Assembly (NCBI RefSeq): GCF_018860755.1
Contig: NZ_JAHKPW010000050.1
Location: 5,803 to 54,500 of the forward strand
Direction: 5' to 3'
Length of the DNA stretch: 48,698 bases
Source of the DNA: Colwellia sp. D2M02
GTDB taxonomy: Bacteria > Pseudomonadota > Gammaproteobacteria > Enterobacterales > Alteromonadaceae
Shown here: positions 14,796-23,484 of the stretch, in pieces
How positions within the stretch are numbered: the stretch's first letter is position 1
How the letters are laid out: every line of letters starts with the position of its first letter
Notes under the pieces: generated by a model
Databases searched by the model: none
What the model was told of the DNA's origin: nothing
What the model saw: the letters and a program-made list of their open reading frames with translations, nothing else
Position numbers and translations under genes: made by a program

Positions 14796-15989
14796 GTGAA
14801 CTATCGTAAGTACAGTATCGCTGCCGCATTATTACTAGCTTGCCCAGTATTTGCGGCTTCAGATCAATTTTTTGATAAATTAGATAATCAATTAGACGCC
14901 TCACAGTATTTATCTGAAAATGCTTATGGCTTTCTCCCTGTACCTATTATTATTACCGATCCGGCCGTCGAAGGCGGTTTAGGTATGATGGGCTTATTCT
15001 TTCATGAAAGTGAAGAAGAACGCAGTGCTCGACTCAAAGCAATGCAAGATGAAAATAACCAATCAGCAGCTGCTCACCTTATGCCACCAAGCGTCTCAGC
15101 GGCTATTGGCGCTTATACAGGTAATGACTCTTATTTTGTTGGTGGCGGCCATTTAGGCTTTTTCAAACAAGGGCGTATTCGTTATAAAGGTGGCATTGGT
15201 TATGGGAATATTAATATAGACTTTTATGGCTTTGGTGATGTGAATTTAAACAAGCCAATAGAAATAACCACCCAAGCTACCGGTGTTTTACAAACACTAA
15301 AATTTAAATTAGGTGACAGTAAGTTTTATTTTGGCCCCACTCAACGATATATTAATGCCAGTATTTCTCCCCAAAACACTAACGAATTAATTGATAATAT
15401 TCCCCCACAGTGGCAAGAATCCATCAGTAAGTTATTAACACGCGATGTAGCAACTTCAGGTGCAGGCTTTACCTTAGAGTATGACTCAAGAGATAACTTT
15501 TTCTCACCAACACAAGGCTTACGATATGAACTCAATCACTTATGGTTTGATGATAAAATAGGCTCAGATATTGATTACCAACTGACAGAGTTAACTGCAC
15601 TCAACTATTTTAAACTCTCAAAAAATTGGCGAACAGGCATTAGAGTCGCAGTCAATTATGCAAATTCAGATAACTTTTTACCGCCTTATGCAACCCCGGC
15701 TATTGATATGCGCGGTATTCCATCAGCCCGTTATCAAGGATTATCCGTTGCAATGTCAGCGCTAGAGTTAGTTTATAAAATTAACTTTCGCTGGGAAGTT
15801 AATGCCTTTGTGGGCGCAGGTAAAGCCAGTAATGATTTTTCTGACTTAGCCAGTAGCCAAAGTAAAGTCAGTAAAGGCCTTGGCTTTCGTTATCTTATTG
15901 CTAGACGTTATGGTTTTAATATGGGCGTAGATATAGCAAAGGGCCCAGAAGATACGGTATTTTATATTCAAGCGGGTTCAGCTTGGTAA
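14796..15989 (+). CDS. BamA/TamA-like outer-membrane barrel without POTRA domains
   Basis: Signal peptide 1-20 (ending VFAA). The remaining sequence reads as amphipathic beta-strands (SYFVGGGHLGFF, IRYKGGIGYGNINIDFYGFG), and the Omp85-type C-terminal barrel continues with GFTLEYDSRDNFFSPTQGLRYEL (about 225-250), a D15/surface-antigen hallmark. It ends with a terminal aromatic (GSAW), as expected for Bam recognition. No POTRA repeats fit in the short N-terminal region. At 397 aa it is a barrel-only member of unknown cargo. Start is GTG at 14796 with AAAGGAAGA upstream. It shares a bidirectional terminator with rplI. Confidence 0.82.
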   Translation: MNYRKYSIAAALLLACPVFAASDQFFDKLDNQLDASQYLSENAYGFLPVPIIITDPAVEGGLGMMGLFFHESEEERSARLKAMQDENNQSAAAHLMPPSVSAAIGAYTGNDSYFVGGGHLGFFKQGRIRYKGGIGYGNINIDFYGFGDVNLNKPIEITTQATGVLQTLKFKLGDSKFYFGPTQRYINASISPQNTNELIDNIPPQWQESISKLLTRDVATSGAGFTLEYDSRDNFFSPTQGLRYELNHLWFDDKIGSDIDYQLTELTALNYFKLSKNWRTGIRVAVNYANSDNFLPPYATPAIDMRGIPSARYQGLSVAMSALELVYKINFRWEVNAFVGAGKASNDFSDLASSQSKVSKGLGFRYLIARRYGFNMGVDIAKGPEDTVFYIQAGSAW

Positions 15990-16056
15990 TCACTTTACGT
16001 CAAATAACAGGCAATGCGTTAGTATAATGAACTTGCTATAAAATTAACGCACATAA

Positions 16057-16089
16057 AAAAACCGCAATCTCAAAGAGAGTGCGGTTTTT
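16057..16089. terminator. Bidirectional terminator between barrel gene and rplI
   Basis: AAAAACCGCA (16057-16066) pairs with TGCGGTTTTT (16080-16089). A/T tracts on both sides give a U tail in either direction, suiting the convergent genes. Confidence 0.88.
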
Positions 16090-16130
16090 ATTAATAACAT
16101 TGGTTACAGCATTACGCTATAACAACGTTA

Positions 16131-16583
16131 TTATGCTTCAGCGATAACAACAACTTTGATGCTAGTATCAACATCGTTGTGTAAGTGAATAGCGATATCG
16201 AATTCACCTGTTTCGCGGATTGCACCTAATGGTAAACGTACTTCAGCTTTAGTAACTTCTACGCCAGCTTCAGTGATCGCATCAGCGATATCACGAGTAC
16301 CAATAGAGCCGAATAATTTACCTTCGTCACCAGATTTTGATGCGATTGTAACTTCAGCTAATTCTGCTAATTTAGCAGCACGTGCTTGTGCAGCAGCTAA
16401 AACTGTAGCTAAGTTAGCTTCAATTTCAGCACGACGAGCTTCAAAGTGCTCAACGTTAGCTTGAGATGCAAAAACTGCTTTACCTTGTGGTAATAAGAAG
16501 TTACGAGCATAGCCAGATTTAACAGTTACCTTGTCACCAAGGCCGCCTAATTTGGCGATTTTATCTAGAAGAATTACTTCCAT
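16131..16583 (-). CDS. rplI: 50S ribosomal protein L9
   Basis: Large-subunit protein near the L1 stalk base. The N-terminal RNA-binding domain has [17 protein letters not shown] and the conserved [13 protein letters not shown] long central helix (about 42-75) connects to the C-terminal domain ([16 protein letters not shown]...[14 protein letters not shown]). Length 150 aa is standard. AGGGG lies seven to eight bases before the ATG. Last gene of the rpsF-priB-rpsR-rplI operon, 18 bases after rpsR. Confidence 0.98.
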   Translation of the reverse strand: MEVILLDKIAKLGGLGDKVTVKSGYARNFLLPQGKAVFASQANVEHFEARRAEIEANLATVLAAAQARAAKLAELAEVTIASKSGDEGKLFGSIGTRDIADAITEAGVEVTKAEVRLPLGAIRETGEFDIAIHLHNDVDTSIKVVVIAEA

Positions 16584-16601
16584 TTTAAACCCCTTATTAG
16601 C

Positions 16602-16829
16602 TTACTTATGTAAGTCGGTGTATGGTAACAATGACAAGTAACGAGCGCGTTTGATCGCACGAGTTAATTGACGTTGATATTTAGCAGCAGTACCAGTGAT
16701 ACGGCTAGGAACAATTTTACCACTTTCAGTGATATAGTTTTTTAAAGTTGCAACATCTTTATAATCAATAGAAGTTGCGCCTTCCGCTGTGAAGCGGCAA
16801 AACTTACGACGTCTAAAAAAACGAGACAT
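16602..16829 (-). CDS. rpsR: 30S ribosomal protein S18
   Basis: Small-subunit platform protein that pairs with S6. Basic 75-aa protein with the standard segments [39 protein letters not shown] and [26 protein letters not shown] precedes the ATG. Third gene of the operon; S6 is encoded two genes upstream. Confidence 0.98.
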   Translation of the reverse strand: MSRFFRRRKFCRFTAEGATSIDYKDVATLKNYITESGKIVPSRITGTAAKYQRQLTRAIKRARYLSLLPYTDLHK

Positions 16830-16879
16830 GGAGTTCTCCTAATATGGTTTTTTTATGCTAAAAATAGCGTAAAAAATCC

Positions 16880-17197
16880 TTAATTAATCATTTCTATCTG
16901 CTGGGCATGTAGTACTAAAAGCGGATTTCCGTTTCTAGATTCGTGACGATTAATAAAACCACTCACTTTCACCATACTACCAGCAACTAATTCACGCGTT
17001 AACTGTGATAATTCACCTGTTGCCACCACCTGTATTCTCACAAAAGCTTGGCGGTTAAAACCCCCTTCATTTTGAATAGACTTATGGTCTATTGAAAATT
17101 GGCTATGTGCTATACCTGCAGGGCTTGATGACTGTTTAGGCGCTTTCACGACTTCACCTGTCATCACCAGGTTATTCTCTGGAAGAGAGTCTTGCAT
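16880..17197 (-). CDS. priB: Primosomal replication protein PriB
   Basis: OB-fold ssDNA-binding protein that bridges PriA and DnaT in replication restart. The sequence reads N-x-x-x-x-TGEVVKAPKQSSSPAGIAHSQF, then AFVRIQVVATG, then KVSGFINRHESRNGNPLLVLHAQQIE, typical of PriB. Length 105 aa is normal. It sits between rpsF and rpsR, the conserved position in beta- and gammaproteobacteria. Confidence 0.96.
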   Translation of the reverse strand: MQDSLPENNLVMTGEVVKAPKQSSSPAGIAHSQFSIDHKSIQNEGGFNRQAFVRIQVVATGELSQLTRELVAGSMVKVSGFINRHESRNGNPLLVLHAQQIEMIN

Positions 17198-17242
17198 AGA
17201 TATTCTCTATTAAAATCTCAACGAGAGAGCCATCACAAATGA

Positions 17243-17656
17243 CTATTCTTCGCTAGCAGTTTCTTCAGACTTCTCTTGTGAAGAGCCTTCAGTTGCTTCT
17301 TGCGCAGGTGCATCATTTTTAACTTCACGACGGTCTTCTTTAGCAGCAGCCATAGGTGATGCTTCAGTTACCGCGTTTTTAGTACGCATGATCATGTTAC
17401 GAATAACAACATCGTTATAACGGAAAGAAGTTTCAAGTTCATCAATAACTGACTGTGGCGCTTCAATGTTCATAAGAACATAGTGTGCTTTATGTAATTT
17501 ATTGATTGGGTATGCTAATTGACGACGGCCCCAGTCTTCAAGACGGTGGATTTTGCCTTCAGCAGCATCGATCAAGTCTGTGTAGCGCTGGATCATACCA
17601 GACACTTGTTCACTCTGATCAGGGTGAACCATAAATACGATTTCGTAATGACGCAT
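17243..17656 (-). CDS. rpsF: 30S ribosomal protein S6
   Basis: Small-subunit protein binding S18. The ferredoxin-like core is clear: [46 protein letters not shown] and [16 protein letters not shown]. The C-terminus (about 105-137) is a long acidic tail rich in Glu and Ser, like the glutamylated tail of E. coli S6. AAGGAG lies before the ATG. First gene of the operon, behind a consensus-like promoter and a structured leader. Confidence 0.98.
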   Translation of the reverse strand: MRHYEIVFMVHPDQSEQVSGMIQRYTDLIDAAEGKIHRLEDWGRRQLAYPINKLHKAHYVLMNIEAPQSVIDELETSFRYNDVVIRNMIMRTKNAVTEASPMAAAKEDRREVKNDAPAQEATEGSSQEKSEETASEE

Positions 17657-17745
17657 TACGAGCTCCTTACGGTTGTAGCCTCTTAATCTGGCTCAGCCAA
17701 CACCAGTATTGAGGCAAGGAACAAAAGTTCAGGCTGAATTAAGGA
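17657..17745 (-). promoter_or_regulatory. rpsF mRNA leader, candidate S6:S18 autoregulatory structure
   Basis: The 5' leader can fold: GCCTC pairs with GAGGC (17711-17715 and 17680-17684 on the plus strand), enclosing CTGG/CCAG and GGCT/AGCC stems. An unpaired ACAACCGTAAGGAG region with CCG follows just before the start. Leaders of rpsF that bind the S6:S18 complex through a CCG-containing motif are known in many bacteria; assignment here is inference from position and folding by eye. Confidence 0.4.
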
Positions 17746-17750
17746 CGCGT

Positions 17751-17779
17751 ATTATAGGCGCAAGACATATTAATAACAA
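17751..17779 (-). promoter_or_regulatory. Promoter of the rpsF operon
   Basis: On the minus strand -35 TTGTTA (17774-17779), a 17-base spacer and a perfect -10 TATAAT (17751-17756). Strong sigma70-type match in the right place for a ribosomal operon. Confidence 0.8.
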
Positions 17780-17803
17780 GCATAAAAATCACTCAAAGCG
17801 AAG

Positions 17804-18802
17804 TTAGTTGCCAATAAACTCACGCCCTGCAAATTCACTACGAAATGATTCAATGGCGCCGCGTTTTTGCATGGTTACAAATACCGTTTTTCCATCTTTG
17901 CCGCCAAAGGCAACATTAGTTGGATGCTGACCGGTTAATTGCACTTCACGTAATAATTCGCCTTGTGGCGAAACAATGGCAATAACGCCTTTGCCATAAC
18001 GTGCAATATATAAATTACCTTGCTTGTCGGTTCTCATACCATCTAAACCAAAATCATCAAAACTGATTAATAATTTTTTATGTTCAATATCACCTTGTGG
18101 CGTTAATGAGTACTGCCATACCTTACGTTGCACACTTTCATTAACATACAGGGTATTGTTATCAGGGCTTACTTCAACGCCATTAGTAGTGCCCATATTC
18201 GCTTCAAGTAATACCGCTTCACCTTGTGGTTTATCGCCTTGGCTACTACCCTGAGCTGAATTTGAGGTGTTAATACGCCATAATTGTCCCGAGCCATTTG
18301 CCCAATTAGGATCACTAGCAAATAAAATACCATTGGCCATAATGGCAATATCATTAGGTTGATTCATTTGTGCAGAATGGGCATAAACTTGTACTTTTTC
18401 GGCCGATACTGAATTATTGGCAAGATCTTGTGCCGCTATTTTTAAGACGTTGTGATTTACATAATCGGCAATATACATATTACCAATGCTATCAAAACGA
18501 ATACCATTACCCACTGAGCCATTAGGTAACGCAACCAATAGCTCAGCGTTGCTTTGCCCACTAACTTTACCAATAGTACCTTCTTGCTGATAATTGACCG
18601 CATATAAAGTGCCATTTTGAGCTACTGCTGGGCCTTCAACGCCTTGCGTAAATACACCATCAGTAATCCAGTCTGTGCTTTGATATAAAGGCACATTATT
18701 AACCTGATGAGCTGTTGTTGATGTAGAGTTTTTCGTACAAGCGCTTGCTAGTATTGTCATTGCACATACTAAAGCTACTTTAGTTAAATTATTCTGTTTC
18801 AT
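17804..18802 (-). CDS. SMP-30/gluconolactonase-like beta-propeller lipoprotein
   Basis: Six-bladed propeller of the SMP-30/LRE family: sugar lactonase or metal-dependent hydrolase type. Signal with lipobox LASAC (Cys22), so envelope-anchored. Motifs include PNDIAIMANGILFASDPNW, TTNGVEVSPDNNTLYVNES and GLDGMRTDKQGNLYIARYG, which in this family carry metal-binding Asn and Asp residues (N-G-x-x-x-x-P-D and D-G-x-x-x-D). Last gene of the D-amino-acid/amino-sugar operon, 109 bases after the GH20 gene. It may open a lactone formed from an oxidised sugar, but the substrate cannot be read. Confidence 0.8.
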   Translation of the reverse strand: MKQNNLTKVALVCAMTILASACTKNSTSTTAHQVNNVPLYQSTDWITDGVFTQGVEGPAVAQNGTLYAVNYQQEGTIGKVSGQSNAELLVALPNGSVGNGIRFDSIGNMYIADYVNHNVLKIAAQDLANNSVSAEKVQVYAHSAQMNQPNDIAIMANGILFASDPNWANGSGQLWRINTSNSAQGSSQGDKPQGEAVLLEANMGTTNGVEVSPDNNTLYVNESVQRKVWQYSLTPQGDIEHKKLLISFDDFGLDGMRTDKQGNLYIARYGKGVIAIVSPQGELLREVQLTGQHPTNVAFGGKDGKTVFVTMQKRGAIESFRSEFAGREFIGN

Positions 18803-18911
18803 TTAATACTCTCTGCTTTTATCAATAGGGTTTAGGGGCTGTTGACCTTTCAAACTTAAATTTGCAGCTATCTGTTTAGTATTTAAGCAAGGCAGCGCCT
18901 CTATGGTGTGA

Positions 18912-21470
18912 TTATTGACAACTTGCCATAAGCTCACGAATAACTGGCGCAGTCGCTAATACTATTTCTTGTTGTTTACTTTGTATTGCTAGTACTTGTT
19001 GGTTAATTGCAAGTTGCTGTGATTCGCTTAGTGGTAGACCTTGTTTACACGCAGAAATCACCTGTAACCCCAAATTATTTAAACGTTTAAAGTCTGCCAC
19101 ATAGCCTGATAAATCAGCTAATTTTTCATGTTTTGCTATTAACGCAGCTAATGAAGGTTCGCTTTGCTGCCAAGCTAGTATGCTGCTTTCAATAACACCT
19201 AGTGCTGACTTATTACCTTGCTGATAGGCCTGTAATTGGCGCTTTAATGCTAATAAACTAAAGCTCTCAACCGCTAAATAATCGACATATAGGTTTAATG
19301 GCGCTTGTTGGTGATATTGATTTTGCTGATATTTTATATGATGACGAGTGTAATACTGCGCTGGCGCTAACACTTGCGAAAATTCAGTTAACACCGCAAT
19401 ATCATTTACAACCTCCTCTGCTGAGGTATTATCATTAAGTAATTGCTGAAAACCATCTTGTTGCTGTTGTTTATGCTGCAAGCCAAGCACGTTAGCAGCA
19501 TAATCATCGATATAATGTAAGCGTTGATACATATAATTACTGTCTGTTAGGCTTTTAGCTGACCAAAAACGTTCAGCGATAGCAAATAAGCGCGGCCACG
19601 CCCGTAAATCAACATTATTTTCATCAATCATTTCAGCCCATAATGTTGCTTCACCACCAAGAATATTCTTCGCTTGCTCATTTGATAATAACGGTAATAA
19701 GTTGATTTGATTAACAACCGTTGCTTTTTGACTTGAGGTAGTTTTTGCCACTAAAGGATAATAACTATTACCAACAAAAATCACTCCCTGCAATGCAGCT
19801 GAATTAGAGGTATCTAGCTCAAAACGCATAGCACCCATCCAACTATCGTAATTAAAAACAACCTTATTGGCTTTAAACTCACTGAGTGATGAGAGTAAGG
19901 TAACTTCTTTATAAAAGTGATCATTTAGCTTTAAATAGGCACTAAAATTTGTTGCGGTGTCACTTTTATCAACACCATTATTATTGTCTGTGATCAGGGT
20001 TAACTCACCACGAACGCTACTGCCTTTTAAACGCGGCATGGTAAAAGAAAAAGACTGCCAAGTTTGATGCCCAGTTTTATTTATTTGAGTAGACTTATTA
20101 AGCCCTTGGTGATTGGTATAGGCAAGTGGGTCATTGCGGTAGTGATAACTAGTAGGCTGAGGTTGGTCAATATAATAACCTGCAGATAACAACGCTTGAT
20201 AGCCCTGCCCTGCAATATGATTAATAGATTCTAAACCGCGCCAGGATTGCACCACCACATCTTTAGGAAGGTCTTTGTGGAGTATTTCATCCCAGCCCAT
20301 CATTTTACGTTGGTGCTTCATTAATATTTTTTGGACTTTACCATTAAAAAAGCGGTGCAAATCCTCGCTATCGTGCAAGCCCTCTTTTACCATTAACGCT
20401 TGAATATCAGCATTTTCCTGCCATTGTTTAGGATTAACTTCATCGCCACCAATATGCAAATATGCATCAGGAAATAAAGTGGTAATCTCTTGAACCATTT
20501 TATCAACAAACAGATAAACATTTTCATTGCTGACATCTAATAACGGCTCAAAAACTCCCCAGTGGCGCTCCATTTCATAAACTTTTTGTTCTGCCATTAA
20601 CGCTGGATACGCAACCGCAATTGCAGAAGCATGACCTGGAATGTCAAACTCTGGCACGACACGAATCCCCAAATCACTAGCATACGCAACTACCGATTTA
20701 ATCTCAGCTTGGCTGTAATATAAGTTATCAGAAGCTAATTGATGCAATTTAGGATAAGCCTTTGATTCAATTCGCCACCCCTGATCATCAGTTAAATGCC
20801 AATGAAACACGTTGAGTTTAGCTCCAGCCATGCCGTCTAACTGACGTTTCACAGTAGCAACAGGCATAAAATGACGTGAACTGTCGAGTAAAAACCCGCG
20901 CCATTTAAAGCGCGGTTTATCATTAATATTCGCCTGAGTTAATGCTAAAGCATCCGTTTTAGCGTGTACATTATCGGTAATAAATGGCCGTGCGCCATGA
21001 GGTAAAGCCGCTAATTGCACTAAAGTTGTTAACCCCTGTAAAGCGCCAAATTCGGAATTAGCATTAAGTAATATTTTCGAGCTATTAATGGTGAGCTGGT
21101 AGCTTTCATCATCGCCTAATGCGGGTAATTGATAGGTTTGATTAGCAGAGTGAACTAACACAACAATATCTGCACTTTTCTTTGTGTTGGTAACCTCTAA
21201 CTTTTGAAAAGCAAAACCATTAATTTTTTTTAAATGCCGATTTAATCGCGCTAACGCCACTTTTTGTCGCTGCTCACTCATACCTTGTATAAAAATTTTA
21301 GGGGCAACAGATAAATGATAAAGCCCGTCTTTTATTTCGATTTGCTGCGGACAAGGCATTAACCCTAAACAACTTTCAATAGTAGCCTTTTGAGCGAATG
21401 CTGAAAAACACATTACTGTTAAACCCAATTTAAGGGTGATAAGTGGTAAAAAACTAGAGAGACGTCGCAC
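18912..21470 (-). CDS. GH20 beta-N-acetylhexosaminidase (852 aa)
   Basis: Exported enzyme removing terminal GlcNAc or GalNAc by substrate-assisted catalysis. Signal peptide 1-26. An N-terminal GH20b domain spans about 40-175. The TIM barrel starts at FKWRGFLLDSSRHFMPV (about 188-204), has HWHLTDDQGWRIES (223-236), VPEFDIPGHASA, and the catalytic pair D343-E344 in HIGGDEVNPKQW; W-rich elements such as VVQSWRG and GGEATLWAEMID follow. The region about 460-600 looks like an inserted beta domain. Start is GTG at 21470 with AGGAA five bases upstream. The location in the operon suggests that the substrate contains N-acetylated amino sugar, such as chito-oligomers or peptidoglycan fragments. Confidence 0.93.
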   Translation of the reverse strand: MRRLSSFLPLITLKLGLTVMCFSAFAQKATIESCLGLMPCPQQIEIKDGLYHLSVAPKIFIQGMSEQRQKVALARLNRHLKKINGFAFQKLEVTNTKKSADIVVLVHSANQTYQLPALGDDESYQLTINSSKILLNANSEFGALQGLTTLVQLAALPHGARPFITDNVHAKTDALALTQANINDKPRFKWRGFLLDSSRHFMPVATVKRQLDGMAGAKLNVFHWHLTDDQGWRIESKAYPKLHQLASDNLYYSQAEIKSVVAYASDLGIRVVPEFDIPGHASAIAVAYPALMAEQKVYEMERHWGVFEPLLDVSNENVYLFVDKMVQEITTLFPDAYLHIGGDEVNPKQWQENADIQALMVKEGLHDSEDLHRFFNGKVQKILMKHQRKMMGWDEILHKDLPKDVVVQSWRGLESINHIAGQGYQALLSAGYYIDQPQPTSYHYRNDPLAYTNHQGLNKSTQINKTGHQTWQSFSFTMPRLKGSSVRGELTLITDNNNGVDKSDTATNFSAYLKLNDHFYKEVTLLSSLSEFKANKVVFNYDSWMGAMRFELDTSNSAALQGVIFVGNSYYPLVAKTTSSQKATVVNQINLLPLLSNEQAKNILGGEATLWAEMIDENNVDLRAWPRLFAIAERFWSAKSLTDSNYMYQRLHYIDDYAANVLGLQHKQQQQDGFQQLLNDNTSAEEVVNDIAVLTEFSQVLAPAQYYTRHHIKYQQNQYHQQAPLNLYVDYLAVESFSLLALKRQLQAYQQGNKSALGVIESSILAWQQSEPSLAALIAKHEKLADLSGYVADFKRLNNLGLQVISACKQGLPLSESQQLAINQQVLAIQSKQQEIVLATAPVIRELMASCQ

Positions 21471-21522
21471 AATAATTCCTATGTATTTTAAAAGTTTTGA
21501 TATATTAGTGGCTAATAGTTGT

Positions 21523-22956
21523 CTATCCGCTTTGCTCTATTTCAGCAGCAGTAACGGTGTTATTAACTGGGGTACGCTTATAGGTAAGTAAGGTAACCGT
21601 TACACCTGCCAATGTAGCGCAAACAAGTGCTGGTAGTACTGAATTACCAAAAAAACTATTCCAGCTTTCATTAGTACTTACTAAAATAGCGCTGCTCATT
21701 CCGGCAATTAACGTAGCAATAGCACCTTGCCAGTTATACTTAGGCCATAAGCGACCTAACAGCCCACAAACACACATGCCAGACATTAGTACCGCAATCA
21801 TTTGCGTGATATAGGTAATAATATTGTTCGAGAGCATGGCAAACATTAAGGCAATACTAATGGTAATGACCAAACCGAGACGAGAAAAAAGCATCATGCG
21901 ATCAGCGGCAGGTTTTCTTGAAAAAATCGCTTGATAAATGTCTGTTAACAGTACGCTAACCCCAGCAATAGCGTCTGAACTAGCACTAGAGAGTGTTGCT
22001 GATATACCAGCAATAATAATTAATACACCTAAAGCAACCGGCATAACATTTAATGCGATATGAGGAAAAGCATACGCGGCATTTTCTAAATCTGCGGTCA
22101 TCGCATAAGCACTCATACCGATTAGCGCAGGAATAATAGAGAAGGCTAAATATAAAACGCCCGAATAAATGAAAGACTTACGAATAGTACTAACGTTTTT
22201 TCCTGAGTAAATGCGCTGTCTAAAAGACGGCGTTGCTAACACCCCCACCAATACAGCCAATGCGAGCGAAAGTGCAGGTAAAGCGCCCATTTTATCTAAA
22301 GCAAACCAACTGGTATTTTCTGTAGGTTGGTTATCAAGCATAGCTTGCCAACCACCAACATAATCAACAGAAAAATAAGCCATTAAAATAAAGCCAACAA
22401 ACAAAATAAGTGCTTGAATTGAGTCGGTCCATACCACGGCGGTATAACCACCAATAACAACATAAATAGCAAAACTAAGCGCGATAAGTAACTTAGCACT
22501 GCTTAGGTCTAAGCCTGTTAGCCATGATAAATACATACCACCGCCAATAATGTGCGCACCTAACCAGCCAATACTTGCGGCATAAATAATAAAAGCAATA
22601 ATATTTCTTACATAAATATTATTGCCAACATAATAAGCGAGCTCTTCACTCATGGTAGTGAAGTTAAGTTTTCGCACTGGCACAAAAAGCCAAGCAAGTA
22701 AGAGAATACCTACCGCTCCCCCTAAACCATAAAGAGCACCTGCCCAGCCATTATGATAAGCAAAACCGACCGCGCCCATTGACGATCCAGTGCCAACCAT
22801 AGTAGCAACCGTAGTACCTAGCGAAAGAAGTAAAGGAACATTACGGCCTGCTAATAAAAAATCGTCTCCCGATTTTTGCTTACGCGAAACTAACCAGCCA
22901 ATAGCGATCATCACCAACATGTAAGCGATAAAAGCAATAATAAATAATGTTTCCAT
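21523..22956 (-). CDS. Sodium:solute symporter (SSS family)
   Basis: Inner-membrane sodium-coupled transporter with about 13 predicted helices in 477 aa. Family features: an N-terminal helix then GDDFLLAGRNVPLLLSLGTTVATMVGTGSSMGAVGFAY (the TM1-TM2 sodium and substrate region of the LeuT fold), GGYTAVVWTDSIQALILFVG, and GISATLSSASSDAIAGVSVLLTDIY (TM8 with Ser residues expected for sodium coordination). The substrate is unknown; between RidA/D-aminoacylase and GH20 a free or acylated D-amino acid, or an amino sugar, is the best guess. 40 bases downstream of ridA and 52 upstream of GH20. Confidence 0.9.
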   Translation of the reverse strand: METLFIIAFIAYMLVMIAIGWLVSRKQKSGDDFLLAGRNVPLLLSLGTTVATMVGTGSSMGAVGFAYHNGWAGALYGLGGAVGILLLAWLFVPVRKLNFTTMSEELAYYVGNNIYVRNIIAFIIYAASIGWLGAHIIGGGMYLSWLTGLDLSSAKLLIALSFAIYVVIGGYTAVVWTDSIQALILFVGFILMAYFSVDYVGGWQAMLDNQPTENTSWFALDKMGALPALSLALAVLVGVLATPSFRQRIYSGKNVSTIRKSFIYSGVLYLAFSIIPALIGMSAYAMTADLENAAYAFPHIALNVMPVALGVLIIIAGISATLSSASSDAIAGVSVLLTDIYQAIFSRKPAADRMMLFSRLGLVITISIALMFAMLSNNIITYITQMIAVLMSGMCVCGLLGRLWPKYNWQGAIATLIAGMSSAILVSTNESWNSFFGNSVLPALVCATLAGVTVTLLTYKRTPVNNTVTAAEIEQSG

Positions 22957-22996
22957 ACCTGCCCTCTTAACTACTTTATGATTGAGTTATCAAACC

Positions 22997-23383
22997 TTAT
23001 GGAGCTTTATAACAAGTCACATCAACTTCAACTTTACAATCAACAACCAAGTCGGCCACTAAACAAATTCGCGCTGGAGGATGTTCACCAAAAAATTCTT
23101 TAAAGACTTTATTAAATGATTGGAAATATCGAGAATCAGTCAACACAACCGAAACATGAGTAACATGCTCAAGACCATAGTTAGCCTCGGTCATAATCTC
23201 GATACAGTTTTCAATAGCAATACGCGATTGTTCGATAATGCCACCTTCAACCACTTCACCATCTCGCATTGGTGTTTGACCTGAGACCTTTAACCAACCA
23301 CCCGCTTCAACTGCACGAGAAAAAGGTAAATGTTGTCCACCGGTACCTTTACCGCCTTCAACACCATAACGTTTAATTGTCAT
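22997..23383 (-). CDS. RidA family enamine/imine deaminase
   Basis: 128-aa member of the YjgF/YER057c/RidA family, which hydrolyses reactive enamines released by PLP dehydratases. The catalytic Arg is kept in HPPARICLVADLVVDCKVEVDVTCY, and LPFSRAVEAGGWLKVSGQTPMRDGE carries the usual N-terminal pattern. In the operon with a D-serine dehydratase-like enzyme, clearing 2-aminoacrylate-type intermediates is a natural role. It is not the typical housekeeping RidA sequence, so it is probably pathway specific. AAGGA precedes the ATG. Confidence 0.9.
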   Translation of the reverse strand: MTIKRYGVEGGKGTGGQHLPFSRAVEAGGWLKVSGQTPMRDGEVVEGGIIEQSRIAIENCIEIMTEANYGLEHVTHVSVVLTDSRYFQSFNKVFKEFFGEHPPARICLVADLVVDCKVEVDVTCYKAP

Positions 23384-23484
23384 TGTTTTTTCCTTACTTA
23401 TCTGACTTTATTTATAAAAATGGATTTATTTAAATTTATTTACATTCTTGACTATTTTTAGTGCTTATTGTGCTAGCAAACGTG

